This document shows, piece after piece, positions 14,404-23,629 of a DNA stretch of 32,555 nt. The DNA is from UBA3210 sp963653535. Lineage in GTDB: Bacteria > Bacillota_I > Bacilli_A > RFN20 > CAG-449. Each line of letters starts with the position of its first letter. Position 1 is the stretch's first letter. The translations under genes were made by a program, and so were the position numbers. Location: NCBI GenBank assembly GCA_963653535.1, contig CAVJWU010000015.1, positions 1 to 32,555 of the forward strand, in the 5' to 3' direction. The notes beneath the pieces are model-generated. The model did no database searches. It was not told the origin of the DNA and saw only the letters and a program-made list of their open reading frames with translations.

Positions 14404-17007
14404 CTATTTTGCATCATACCAAGTTTGACCAAGGTTACCTTCACAAGTTAGTTTAACTTTTAATGATACACAATTTTCCATAATTTCTTTTATTTCATTA
14501 ACGATAAAATCTTTTTCTTCAAGCGGTACTTTAAAGATTAATTCATCGTGAATTTGTAAGACCATCTTCGTTTTATAATTATTATTTTCAAGGAAGGAAT
14601 TTACTTTAATCATCGCAATTTTAATGATATCGGCTCCTGTTCCTTGAATTGAAGCATTCATCGCGGCTCTTTTACCGAATTCACGCATATTGTGATTATC
14701 AGAATTAATTTCAGGGATATATCTTCTTCTTCCATAAAGCGTTTTTGAATAACCTAAGACTTTAGTTTCTTCAATAACTTTTGAAAAGAAATCCTTAATT
14801 TCTGGATATTTTAAATAAAATGTATTAATGATTTCTTTTGCTTCTTTTGGTGAAGATTCAATTTGTTCCGCGAGTCCCCAGTCAGAGATGCCGTAAATTA
14901 TGCCAAAATTGATAGCTTTTGCTTTACGTCTTAAAGAAGGAGTTACTTCTTCTTTAGAAACGTTAAATACGTCCATAGCAGTTCGAGTATGAATATCTTC
15001 ATTGTTATTAAATGTGGTAATTAAGGCAGAACAATTTGATAAAGACGCTAAAATTCTTAGTTCAATTTGCGAATAATCAAGCGATAAAAGTAAACTATTA
15101 TCTTCATAATAGAAAGCTTTTCTAACAAGTTTACCTACTTCGTCTTTAGTGGATATATTTTGTAAATTAGGTTCAGAAGAAGATAATCGACCAGTTGTAG
15201 TTAACGCTTGATTGAAGGTTGTATGAATTTTATGATCACTTTCAATATATGACATTAATCCTTCTGTATAAGTTGAAATAATTTTTGCATATTTACGATA
15301 TTCAATGATTAAAGGAATAACTTCATGAAGAGGTTTTAATTCGTTTAAGACATCAATAGAAGTCGATTCTTTTTTGTTGTGTGGTAAATTTAATTCATGG
15401 AATAGAACTTCTCCTAGTTGCTTAGGTGAAGCGATATTAAATGAGTGACCGACTAGAAGATATATTTTATTTTGAATTTCTTCTAATTTAATTTTGTATT
15501 CTTCACTCATTTTTTCTAAAATTTCTTTTGAAACTGGGAAACCTTCTATTTCCATATTCGCAAGAATATTTGAAAGAGGAAGTTCGATATCTTCATAAAG
15601 AGATAATAAGTCATTTTCTTTAAGTTTATTTAGAACTTCTTCATACAAATTTTCTAAATAATATGCCATATTGAAATAATATGAATCATTTTCAAGTAGA
15701 GATATTTCATTAGAATTTAATAAGATATTTTTATTATAAAAGGCGTAGATAGCTACTTCATCATTACTTAAAGAAGAATTGAGTAAATAACTTGCAAGAA
15801 GTAAATCGAATTTAATTCCTTCGACTGATATATTTTTTCTTCCTAGGCTTACCTTTAATTTTTTATAATCATAAGTAATTTTTTCTTTATTTTTATCACC
15901 TAAATAAGAAATAAAATCTTTATCTTTTAAAGCGTTAATATAATTTAGATGATATGTCTTTCCTTCTAAAGAAAAATGAAATCCATTTATTTGAGAAGTG
16001 TGATAAGAACCTTTTTCTTGATCAATAATAATTACTTTAGGAGTTGAAGGAATATCTTTAAAATGCTTGATTTCAATTTTTTCATAATCATCCACTTCAA
16101 CTTTATTTTCTTCTTGAGAAGAAACCTTTCTTTTATCAGTTAGCTTTAATTTCTTCGTTAAAGAGAAACATTCGTATTTAGTATAAAAAGAAGATAATTC
16201 GTTATAATCATAACCAAGATAACGTAAGTCTTTTAATGAGAAAGGTAAATCCATATTTGTGACTATTGTTGCCATCTTTTTACATAGAATGCCTAAATCT
16301 TTGTTTTCAATTATTTTTTGGGCGAGTTTTGATTTTTCGTTTTCCATGGCTGAAATTATATTTTCTAACGAAGAATATTGATTGATGAGTTTTAAGGCAG
16401 TTTTTTCGCCTACTCCTGGTATACCTTTTAAGTTATCACTAGGATCACCCATTAGACCTTTATAATCCTTAATTTGTTCAGGAGTTAAACCCATTTTTTC
16501 TTTTAAGGTAACTTCATTCATAATCTCAACATCCGTTAAGCCTTTTTTTAACATGTGAATTGAGATATGTTCATCAATCAGTTGAAGATAATCTTTATCA
16601 GAAGTATAAACAATAGTTTCTAGCCCTTCTTTTGATGCGATTTTTGCAACTGTACCAGCGATATCATCACCTTCAAATCCTTCAACTTCGTAATGATATA
16701 TTCCCATTGCATCGAGAAGTTCACGTGCACATGGAAGTTGCATTTTTAAATCTTCTTCAATTGGTTTTCTTTGGGCTTTATAAGATTCGAGAAGTTCACT
16801 TCGGAAAGTCTTTTTACCATGATCAAAAGAAACAAAAATTAAGTCATCATCTTCTAAAGAAGAGATAATTTTTGTCATGAGGTTTGCAAAACCAAATATT
16901 GCATTAGTTGGGAAACCATCTTTTCTTCGCATAATGTTACCAGTAAAACTAGTCGCATAATATGCTCTAAAAAGTAAAGAGTTTCCATCGATTACATATA
17001 ATTTCAT
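14404..17007 (-). CDS. polA: DNA polymerase I
   Basis: Repair and Okazaki-fragment polymerase of 867 residues. The N-terminal ~290 residues are the 5'-3' exonuclease (YVIDGNSLLFRAYYA, EGFEGDDIAGTVA, GDPSDNLKGIPGVGEKTA). The middle keeps the fold of the 3'-5' exonuclease domain (GIKFDLLLASYLLNS) but its metal-binding acid set looks incomplete, as in Bacillus-type Pol I, so proofreading is doubtful. The polymerase domain has motif A LSLDYSQIELR (Asp644), motif B RRKAKAINFGIIYGIS and motif C QIHDELIF (Asp821). AGGAG precedes the ATG. It starts nine bases after dnaE and ends eight bases before mutM/coaE, so the three are surely one operon. Confidence 0.96.
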   Translation of the reverse strand: MKLYVIDGNSLLFRAYYATSFTGNIMRRKDGFPTNAIFGFANLMTKIISSLEDDDLIFVSFDHGKKTFRSELLESYKAQRKPIEEDLKMQLPCARELLDAMGIYHYEVEGFEGDDIAGTVAKIASKEGLETIVYTSDKDYLQLIDEHISIHMLKKGLTDVEIMNEVTLKEKMGLTPEQIKDYKGLMGDPSDNLKGIPGVGEKTALKLINQYSSLENIISAMENEKSKLAQKIIENKDLGILCKKMATIVTNMDLPFSLKDLRYLGYDYNELSSFYTKYECFSLTKKLKLTDKRKVSSQEENKVEVDDYEKIEIKHFKDIPSTPKVIIIDQEKGSYHTSQINGFHFSLEGKTYHLNYINALKDKDFISYLGDKNKEKITYDYKKLKVSLGRKNISVEGIKFDLLLASYLLNSSLSNDEVAIYAFYNKNILLNSNEISLLENDSYYFNMAYYLENLYEEVLNKLKENDLLSLYEDIELPLSNILANMEIEGFPVSKEILEKMSEEYKIKLEEIQNKIYLLVGHSFNIASPKQLGEVLFHELNLPHNKKESTSIDVLNELKPLHEVIPLIIEYRKYAKIISTYTEGLMSYIESDHKIHTTFNQALTTTGRLSSSEPNLQNISTKDEVGKLVRKAFYYEDNSLLLSLDYSQIELRILASLSNCSALITTFNNNEDIHTRTAMDVFNVSKEEVTPSLRRKAKAINFGIIYGISDWGLAEQIESSPKEAKEIINTFYLKYPEIKDFFSKVIEETKVLGYSKTLYGRRRYIPEINSDNHNMREFGKRAAMNASIQGTGADIIKIAMIKVNSFLENNNYKTKMVLQIHDELIFKVPLEEKDFIVNEIKEIMENCVSLKVKLTCEGNLGQTWYDAK

Positions 17008-17016
17008 TGTTTACTC

Positions 17017-20000
17017 CTATAATTTTTCTTTTAATAAGGATATTTCATCGATATTAAAGGTTATTTCATCTTCTTTTGAACGATTGTTAACTTTAATACC
17101 TTTAACTAATATTCCACGATTTTTTAATAAATACATTTTATATTTATCATATGTTGAACTAAACATTACTGCATCAATTGTTGAAGTATCATCATATAGA
17201 CTAATAAATGCCATTTCTTGACCTTTTTTAGTTTTAATTATTCTTACGTTAGAAATTAAGCAAGCAATATTAGCTTTTCTATTTAATTCTAAATCTTGAA
17301 TTAAAGTGATGTTTAATGAAGTTAAATCATATTTATTTAAAAATGAACCAGAAAGAAGAATACCTAATACATCTAATTCTTTTTGCAATTTTATTTCTTC
17401 ATCTTCTTCATATTTTTTTATAACTGGAGCAAGTAGTAAAGCTTCTTCTTTTGAAAGTAAACTACTAGATTTAATTCCCCCTTTCGCGTATAGATAAATA
17501 AGTGGAACATTCTTTCTTAAAGTATTTCGATTTAAATTGAATTCATCTAATGCACCAGCATTAATTAAAGAAATAATATGCTCTTCTTTTACGTTATAGT
17601 CTTGTAATCGACAAATTAAGTCAGTAAAAGAGATGTATTCACCATTTATTTTTCTTTCATTAACAATATCTTCGCTTACTCGATATGGTAAACCTTTAAT
17701 TAGGGTAAAAGGTAAGATTAAACTAGATTTATTAGTTACATAACTTAAGGATGATTTATTAATTGAAGGTAAAGATAAAGAAATATTGAAGTGTTTTAGT
17801 TCAAGAGTGAATTTTGCATAACTTTCATCTTGGATTGAAGTAAAATCGAATAATGATGCAAAAAAATAACTTGGATAATGAGTTTTTAAATAAGCCATTT
17901 GGTAGGCTAATATACTATAAGCGACAGAATGGGATTTATTAAAACCATAAGAAGCAAATTTATAAATTGTCTCATATATTTTTGTCGCATCATCTTTTGA
18001 ATATGAATTCTTTATCGATGAAGAAATAAAGTCTTCTTTTAAAGCTAAGAGTTTACTTTCATCTTTTTTGGAAATCGCTCTTCTAAATAAATCAGCTTTA
18101 CCTAAAGAATAATTCGCGACAACTTTAACAATTTGCATGATTTGTTCTTGATAAACGATAACTCCATAAGTTGGTTTTAAGATATTTTCTAAAGAAGGAT
18201 GAATATAATCAATTTTAAGATTTTTATTTTTTCTTTCTGCATAAACCTTAATATATTCCATTGGACCTGGTCTAAATAAAGCGTTAGTCGCGATAATATC
18301 ATTTATGGAAGTAATATCGACTTGTTTTAAAGTCGAAGTCATTCCACTTGATTCAAGTTGGAAAATTCCTTTTGTAAAACCTTGATTTAAAGTAGAGAAT
18401 GTTTCTTTATCGTCGAGAGGGATGTTATTTAAAGATAATTCTATATGATCATTTTTAAGCCTATAAAGACAATCTTCAACAATTGAAAGATTTCTTAAAC
18501 CGAGAACGTCCATTTTTAAAAATCCTTGTTCTTCTAGATAATCTTTTTCATATTGACAAACCGCTTCATTATTTTCGTTATATGAAACAGGGATTACTTC
18601 ATTTAGTTTTTCTTTATTGAGTAAGATACCTGCCGCATGTAAACCACTTTGACGAGGCAAACCTTCAATTAATAATGCGATATCATAAAGATTTTTAAAA
18701 TATTCTTCTTTTAAGAAATCGCGAAAATCTTTATTCGTATTATAAACTTCTTCTAGACTTATTTGATAATTCTTATTTAAACGTGATTGTAAAGAAATAT
18801 AATTAGACATGATGTTAATGTCATTAACGTTATAATTAAGAACTCTTCCAGCATCTCTAAGCGCTTGTTTTGCTCCTATCGTTTGGAAAGTAACGATTAA
18901 AGACGTATTATCTTTAGAATATTTATTTTCAATATAATGAATTAATTCTTCTCTTTTATAATCGGCAACATCAATATCAATATCAGGCATTGAAGTTCTT
19001 TCTGGATTGAGAAATCTTTCAAAATATAAATCATATTCTAACGGATCAATATCTGTGATATTAAGTAAGTATGAAACTAATGAACCAACTGCGCTACCAC
19101 GTCCTGGACCGATTGGAATATTGTGAGTCTTCGCGTAATTAACATAATCTGCGACAATTAAAAAATAGTCAAGATAACCCATCTTTTCAATTACATTTAA
19201 TTCATAATTTAATCTTTCTATGTAAACTAATTTATCTTTAATATTTAAAAGATCTAATTTCTTTTTACATAATGAAAAGACGTAATCTTTTTTATTAGAA
19301 ATATTTTCAAAAGAATATAACGAACCTCTTTTTTCTAAGAAGGAGAAGTTAATTTCATCTACTAGTTCATATGTTCCTTTTATTTCATTTTCAGTATATA
19401 AACTATTTATCGCTTTTTCTGATAAAAAATAATATGGACCAGTGATATCGTTTATATCACCATTAAATTTAGTATTTTCTTTTATACATTTAAGAATTTC
19501 GATAACTTTGGCATTCTTTTTTTGATAATACTGGTGACGAGGAAATGATAGAGTTTTATATGAATGACTTTTTGCAAAGTCTCTTACTTTATTAATTACA
19601 CCTAAATCACTAGGAGAATAAATTTCTAAACCTAAATAGAAAGAAGAAAAGTGTTTTTGAATATTATAGATAAATAAAGATAAATCATTATCTTCATTAT
19701 TAAATTTATTTTTTAGATATTGATTACTTATACAAGGTAAAACTAAGATTAAACTTTTCGAAAACTTATAAAATTCTTCTAAGGTTAATGAAACGTTATT
19801 TTTAGAAACTAACTTACAAATATTTCGATATCCATCTTCATCTTTAATATAGACAACAACATAGAAATTATTTTCTTCATGTTTTAAGTTTATGGCCATA
19901 CCAAATATAGGTTTAGTAGAACTTTTAGAAAATAAATGGTAGAACTTTGGATAAGCATAAACATTATTAATATCACTTATCCCTAAGGCTGGATAAGAAT

Positions 20001-20091
20001 TTATTGAAGCAATCTTAAAAAGATCTTCTAATTTTAAGGAAGAAGATAAAAATGTATATTCAGTATAAACGTGTAAAGGAATATAGTTCAT
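17017..20091 (-). CDS. dnaE: DNA polymerase III alpha subunit (DnaE type)
   Basis: Replicative polymerase of 1024 residues, on the short side for DnaE. The N-terminal PHP domain is recognisable (LHVYTEYTFLSSS, ALGISDINNVYAYPKFY, KPIFGMAI) but two metal-binding His positions are Tyr9 and the Ile of SDINN, so it is probably catalytically dead. The polymerase core has GPGRGSAVGSLVSYLL, MPDIDID with catalytic Asp370 and Asp372, Asp528 in LKMDVLGLRNLSIV, and ASYGFNKSHSVAYSILAYQMAYLK; a helix-hairpin-helix region and an OB fold follow. AGGAGG lies before the ATG. In Firmicutes DnaE usually works beside PolC, which is not in this window. It is first in the operon with polA and mutM/coaE. Confidence 0.95.
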   Translation of the reverse strand: MNYIPLHVYTEYTFLSSSLKLEDLFKIASINSYPALGISDINNVYAYPKFYHLFSKSSTKPIFGMAINLKHEENNFYVVVYIKDEDGYRNICKLVSKNNVSLTLEEFYKFSKSLILVLPCISNQYLKNKFNNEDNDLSLFIYNIQKHFSSFYLGLEIYSPSDLGVINKVRDFAKSHSYKTLSFPRHQYYQKKNAKVIEILKCIKENTKFNGDINDITGPYYFLSEKAINSLYTENEIKGTYELVDEINFSFLEKRGSLYSFENISNKKDYVFSLCKKKLDLLNIKDKLVYIERLNYELNVIEKMGYLDYFLIVADYVNYAKTHNIPIGPGRGSAVGSLVSYLLNITDIDPLEYDLYFERFLNPERTSMPDIDIDVADYKREELIHYIENKYSKDNTSLIVTFQTIGAKQALRDAGRVLNYNVNDINIMSNYISLQSRLNKNYQISLEEVYNTNKDFRDFLKEEYFKNLYDIALLIEGLPRQSGLHAAGILLNKEKLNEVIPVSYNENNEAVCQYEKDYLEEQGFLKMDVLGLRNLSIVEDCLYRLKNDHIELSLNNIPLDDKETFSTLNQGFTKGIFQLESSGMTSTLKQVDITSINDIIATNALFRPGPMEYIKVYAERKNKNLKIDYIHPSLENILKPTYGVIVYQEQIMQIVKVVANYSLGKADLFRRAISKKDESKLLALKEDFISSSIKNSYSKDDATKIYETIYKFASYGFNKSHSVAYSILAYQMAYLKTHYPSYFFASLFDFTSIQDESYAKFTLELKHFNISLSLPSINKSSLSYVTNKSSLILPFTLIKGLPYRVSEDIVNERKINGEYISFTDLICRLQDYNVKEEHIISLINAGALDEFNLNRNTLRKNVPLIYLYAKGGIKSSSLLSKEEALLLAPVIKKYEEDEEIKLQKELDVLGILLSGSFLNKYDLTSLNITLIQDLELNRKANIACLISNVRIIKTKKGQEMAFISLYDDTSTIDAVMFSSTYDKYKMYLLKNRGILVKGIKVNNRSKEDEITFNIDEISLLKEKL

Positions 20092-20113
20092 TCTTGCCTC
20101 CTAGTCTTTCACT

Positions 20114-20155
20114 ATTATATATTAAAATTTATAAAAAGAGTATTATAAATACTCT
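20114..20155 (-). promoter_or_regulatory. dnaE upstream region: -10 box and hairpin
   Basis: On the minus strand TATAAT (20119-20114) lies about 22 bases before the dnaE ATG. The position where a -35 would fall is occupied by a perfect 8-bp inverted repeat (AGAGTATT/AATACTCT, 20137-20155), followed on the minus strand by TTTTTATAAATTTT. It could be an operator over the promoter or a terminator for leftward read-through; the -35 itself is poor. Confidence 0.4.
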
Positions 20156-20243
20156 AGGAAAAGAAAAAACTGGGTTAAAAGATGATAAGTTTAAATAAAA
20201 GATAATACAGTCAAAATTAAATTTAAAAAAGTGAAAATAATTG

Positions 20244-20272
20244 TTGAATTATTATTCTTTAGCCTTTATAAT
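20244..20272 (+). promoter_or_regulatory. Promoter of rpsU
   Basis: TTGAAT (20244-20249), 17-base spacer, TATAAT (20267-20272), with transcription expected near 20279, just ahead of the GGGGTG ribosome site. It overlaps an in-frame upstream ATG at 20231, which is therefore not the start. Confidence 0.75.
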
Positions 20273-20302
20273 CGTTTATGGTTGAAAAAAGGGGTGAAAC
20301 AA

Positions 20303-20476
20303 ATGCCAAAAACAGTCGTTAGAGAAAACGAATCATTAGATGACGCATTACGCAGATTCAAGAGACAAGTTAACAAAGCTGGAACCCTTCAAGAAGCAAG
20401 AAAACGCGAATTCTATTTAAAGCCAGGTATGAAGAGAAAACTCAAATCAGAAATGGCTCGTAGAAATCATTATTAA
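20303..20476 (+). CDS. rpsU: 30S ribosomal protein S21
   Basis: Small, very basic protein of 57 residues in the 30S subunit, near the mRNA exit/anti-Shine-Dalgarno region. MPKTVVRENESLDDALRRFKRQVNKAG is the S21 signature, followed by the basic C-terminal helix (KPGMKRKLKSEMARR). The start at 20303 is set by AAGGGGTGA upstream and by the family's invariant N-terminus; the frame is open further upstream but across the promoter. It is monocistronic, divergent from dnaE, with its own promoter and terminator. Confidence 0.97.
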   Translation: MPKTVVRENESLDDALRRFKRQVNKAGTLQEARKREFYLKPGMKRKLKSEMARRNHY

Positions 20477-20493
20477 TTCTATGAAGTAAATAA

Positions 20494-20519
20494 GGTGGAC
20501 CTTCGGGTTCACTTTTTTT
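20494..20519 (+). terminator. Terminator of rpsU with a TTCG tetraloop
   Basis: GTGGACC (20495-20501), TTCG loop, GGTTCAC (20506-20512, one G-T pair), then seven Ts. The UUCG tetraloop makes this a very stable small hairpin. Confidence 0.9.
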
Positions 20520-20637
20520 ATTATTATAAAATTGTATTTATTATCTTAATTACATAAATAATGATAATGATAGTAGTAACATTTCTTCTGTGCATGAGAA
20601 ATAAATATTTATTGAATAAGTTCTTGTTAATAATTAC

Positions 20638-20757
20638 TAAACTTTTTGTTTAAAATCTTTAAATATTATAATAATTTTATTGCAACTAAAAAATCACTTG
20701 TTTATAATGCATTCGTTAGGTTTAGAAATATTAAACTTATTTGTTAAAATCTTTAAA
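20638..20757. repeat. 26-bp imperfect direct repeat flanking the pot promoter
   Basis: Copies at 20638-20663 and 20732-20757 match at 23 of 26 positions without gaps; both begin TAAACTT and end AAAATCTTTAAA. They are 94 bases apart, about nine turns of B-DNA. One lies upstream of the -35, the other inside the leader just before the ribosome site. They are good candidates for operators of the regulator gene that follows. Confidence 0.65.
20680..20708 (+). promoter_or_regulatory. Promoter of the regulator-potABCD operon
   Basis: TTGCAA (20680-20685), 17-base spacer, TATAAT (20703-20708). The leader of about 60 bases contains the second copy of the direct repeat. No other promoter of this quality is seen before potD. 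Confidence 0.75.
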
Positions 20758-20775
20758 CTTTAAGAAGGTGATTTA

Positions 20776-21309
20776 ATGAAAATAGGTAAGAAGATTAAAG
20801 AGCTTAGAACCTTATATAATTTGACGCAGGAAGAACTCGCTGATCGTACTGATTTAACTAAAGGTTACATCTCTCAACTTGAGAACGATTTAACTGAACC
20901 AAGCATTTCAACTTTAGTTGATATAGTAAATGCGCTTGGAACTAATTTGAGTGATTTCTTTTCGGAACAATCAAGCGACCAAATAGTGTTTTCAACAAAT
21001 GATTATATTGAAAAAGATTATGATGGTTATAAAATCACTTGGTTAGTTAATAACGCTCAAAAGAATGAAATGGAACCGATTTTAGTTTCGATTTATCCGC
21101 ATAGAGAAACAGAAAAAGATTATCCTCACGAAGGACAAGAATTTGGTTATGTTTTAGAAGGCGAGATACTTCTTTGCATCGATAGCAAGAAAATCAAAGT
21201 TAAAAAGGGTGAAACTTTCTACTTTAATAGTTCAAAGAATCATTATATTAAAAACGTTAAAGATAAAATCGCAAAAGTTATTTGGGTTTCAAGCCCACCA
21301 AACTTTTAA
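20776..21309 (+). CDS. XRE-family regulator with C-terminal cupin (PuuR-like)
   Basis: Transcription factor of 177 residues. Residues 1-65 are an XRE helix-turn-helix (IGKKIKELRTLYNLTQEELADRT, then TKGYISQLENDLTEPSISTL). About 95-175 is a small cupin barrel (EPILVSIYPHRETE, HEGQEFGYVLEGEI, GETFYFNSSKNHYIKN). This two-domain layout is that of PuuR-type polyamine-responsive regulators, and the position directly before potABCD supports polyamine sensing through the cupin. An AAGAAGGTGA site precedes the ATG; potA follows after 24 bases. It probably controls its own operon through the flanking direct repeats, which is inference. Confidence 0.9.
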   Translation: MKIGKKIKELRTLYNLTQEELADRTDLTKGYISQLENDLTEPSISTLVDIVNALGTNLSDFFSEQSSDQIVFSTNDYIEKDYDGYKITWLVNNAQKNEMEPILVSIYPHRETEKDYPHEGQEFGYVLEGEILLCIDSKKIKVKKGETFYFNSSKNHYIKNVKDKIAKVIWVSSPPNF

Positions 21310-21333
21310 ATTTAATTAATAAGGAGAAGCACA

Positions 21334-22851
21334 ATGGCAAACAATGATATTATTTTAGAATTAAAAAATGTTAATAAAGTTTTCGACGATTCATATGCAG
21401 TTGAAAACTTTAATCTCTATGTTAAAAAGGGAGAATTTGTTACTTTCTTAGGCCCTTCTGGATGTGGTAAGACGACTACATTAAGAATGATTGGAGGATT
21501 TGAAGTTCCTACAAGTGGCCAAATCTTATTAAATGGTGAAGATATTGCACAACTTCCACCATATAAAAGACCATTAAATACTGTTTTCCAAAGATATGCA
21601 TTATTCCCACATTTAGATGTATATGATAATATTGCATTTGGTCTTAAACTTAAGAAAATTCCTTATGAAGTAACTAATAAACGTGGTGAAAAAGTTACAA
21701 AATTTAGACGCTATACTCGTGATGAGATAGATTCAAAAGTTATTAAAGCTTTAAGGATTGTTGATCTTGAACAATTTGAAAATCGTAATGTTACTACTTT
21801 ATCAGGTGGTCAACAACAAAGAGTCGCGATTGCTCGTGCGATTGTAAATGAACCAGAAATCTTACTTCTTGATGAACCTTTAGGCGCGCTTGATTTAAAG
21901 ATGAGAAAAGAAATGCAACTTGAATTAAAAGAAATGCATCGTAAACTAGGCATTACTTTTATCTATGTTACTCATGACCAAGAAGAAGCTTTAACAATGT
22001 CAGATACAATCGTTGTTATGAAAGATGGTCAAATTCAACAAATCGGTACTCCAATGGATATTTATAATGAACCTAAAAATGCATTCGTCGCAGACTTTAT
22101 TGGTGAATCAAATATTTATCTTGGCACGATGATTGGTAAAAAGAAGGTTAGATTCTTAGGTGCATCTTGGGATTGTATTGATGACTTCCCTAAAAATGAA
22201 AAAGTTGATGTTGTTATTAGACCAGAAGATATTAAGATGAACCCTAAAGGAGAAGGAACTATTGATGCAAAAATAGTCAATAAAATCTTTAAAGGTATCC
22301 ATTATCAATTCACTGCAATGGTCGGTAATTACGAAGTAGAAATTCAATCAACTATTGATCATCCAGTCGGTGAAGAAATTTCCTTAACAATTGAACCTTC
22401 TTTAATTCAAATTATGACAAGAGAATTTGTTTCTAACGTTTATGAAGATGCTTATATTAACAAGAATAATCAAGTTGTTTTTGCTGGTGCTTCATGGGAT
22501 TGTGATATAACTTCATTATTAGATGGATCTTCTTTAGATGAAGAAGGATATTTAGTTTCTAAAGATGGAACTAAGAAATATGATTTAAATGACTTAGATG
22601 TTATCGCAGAAGTTGATATGGGAGATATTGATATTTCCGATAATCTCGAAGAAGGTAATATTCAAGGTAATATTATTCAAATGGTTTGGAAAGGCGACCA
22701 TTACCAATTAATTGTTAGAACAGAAGATGAAGAAGACTTTGTAGTTGACACACAATGGACATGGAATGAAAATGATACTGTCAGCGTTAAAATACCATCA
22801 GAAAAGATCAAATTAAAATTAAAGGCGGATTTATCTAAGTATGAAATTTAA
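21334..22851 (+). CDS. potA: Spermidine/putrescine ABC transporter ATP-binding protein PotA, with extended C-terminus
   Basis: ATPase subunit of the polyamine importer. Walker A GPSGCGKTT at 40-48, Q-loop FQRYALFPHL, signature LSGGQQQR at 156-163, Walker B LLLDEP with Asp180, then the H-loop VTHDQEEAL. Two oddities: an insertion around 110-128 (basic, KRGEKVTKFRR) between Q-loop and signature, and a length of 505 residues against about 370 for most PotA. The extra C-terminal part contains the segment GASWDC twice (ASWDC at 277-281 and 386-390), each followed by beta-rich sequence resembling a TOBE-like domain, which suggests an internal duplication. AAGGAGA precedes the ATG. It overlaps potB by 11 bases. 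Confidence 0.95.
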   Translation: MANNDIILELKNVNKVFDDSYAVENFNLYVKKGEFVTFLGPSGCGKTTTLRMIGGFEVPTSGQILLNGEDIAQLPPYKRPLNTVFQRYALFPHLDVYDNIAFGLKLKKIPYEVTNKRGEKVTKFRRYTRDEIDSKVIKALRIVDLEQFENRNVTTLSGGQQQRVAIARAIVNEPEILLLDEPLGALDLKMRKEMQLELKEMHRKLGITFIYVTHDQEEALTMSDTIVVMKDGQIQQIGTPMDIYNEPKNAFVADFIGESNIYLGTMIGKKKVRFLGASWDCIDDFPKNEKVDVVIRPEDIKMNPKGEGTIDAKIVNKIFKGIHYQFTAMVGNYEVEIQSTIDHPVGEEISLTIEPSLIQIMTREFVSNVYEDAYINKNNQVVFAGASWDCDITSLLDGSSLDEEGYLVSKDGTKKYDLNDLDVIAEVDMGDIDISDNLEEGNIQGNIIQMVWKGDHYQLIVRTEDEEDFVVDTQWTWNENDTVSVKIPSEKIKLKLKADLSKYEI

Positions 22852-23629
22852 GAGAAAATATTTATCAATTCCATATTTTTTATTCTTAGTTCTATTCGTT
22901 GTCGTCCCTGTTCTATTTATCGTTTATTATGCTTTCACTAATAAAGGTGGATCATTTTCATTCGATAATTTAACTAAATTCTTCTCTGATACTTCTAATA
23001 TTAATGTCTTATTAATTTCTTTATCATTCGCGATTATTAATACAACTATTTGTTTAATTATCGGTTATCCACTTGCGATGATTCTCGCGAATAAAAAATA
23101 CAATAAGTCGGCGGTTATCGTCATGATGTTTATTATGCCTATGTGGATTAATTTCGTCATTAGAACCTCCGCGACTAGAGATGTTTTAAACTGGATTGGT
23201 ATTTCTACTGGTTCAAATTCAACATTAACAACAATTATTGGTTTAGTTTATAACTATTTACCATTTACAATTTTACCTTTATATACAACGATGTTAAAAA
23301 TGGATCGTTCCCAAATTGAAGCAAGTAAAGATTTAGGGGCGAACTCATTTCAAACATTCTTTAAGGTAATTATTCCAATGACAATGCCAGGAATTGTTTC
23401 CGCGGCGACAATGGTCTTTATGCCTACTTTATCAAGCTATGTCATTTCAGATATTCTTTCTGAATATAATATCGTTTTATTTGGTAGTTATATTGACTTA
23501 TATTTCAATCAAGCTGATTGGAACTTTGGATCATTTATGGCTTTAATCATGCTCTTATTAATTGGTTTAAGCGTCTTTATCCAAAGAAAATTCTCAAAAG
23601 ATGAAGGAGGAAGAAGATCTATATGGTAG
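22841..23629 (+). CDS. potB: Spermidine/putrescine ABC transporter permease PotB
   Basis: Inner permease subunit of 262 residues with about six membrane segments, the first at about 8-30 (YLSIPYFLFLVLFVVVPVLF). The cytoplasmic EAA loop that docks on PotA is clear: EASKDLGANSFQTFFKVIIP. FVIRTSATRDVLN is also typical of PotB. Its ATG lies inside the 3' end of potA (11-base overlap), so translation is coupled. It pairs with PotC to form the channel. Confidence 0.94.
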   Translation: MKFKRKYLSIPYFLFLVLFVVVPVLFIVYYAFTNKGGSFSFDNLTKFFSDTSNINVLLISLSFAIINTTICLIIGYPLAMILANKKYNKSAVIVMMFIMPMWINFVIRTSATRDVLNWIGISTGSNSTLTTIIGLVYNYLPFTILPLYTTMLKMDRSQIEASKDLGANSFQTFFKVIIPMTMPGIVSAATMVFMPTLSSYVISDILSEYNIVLFGSYIDLYFNQADWNFGSFMALIMLLLIGLSVFIQRKFSKDEGGRRSIW

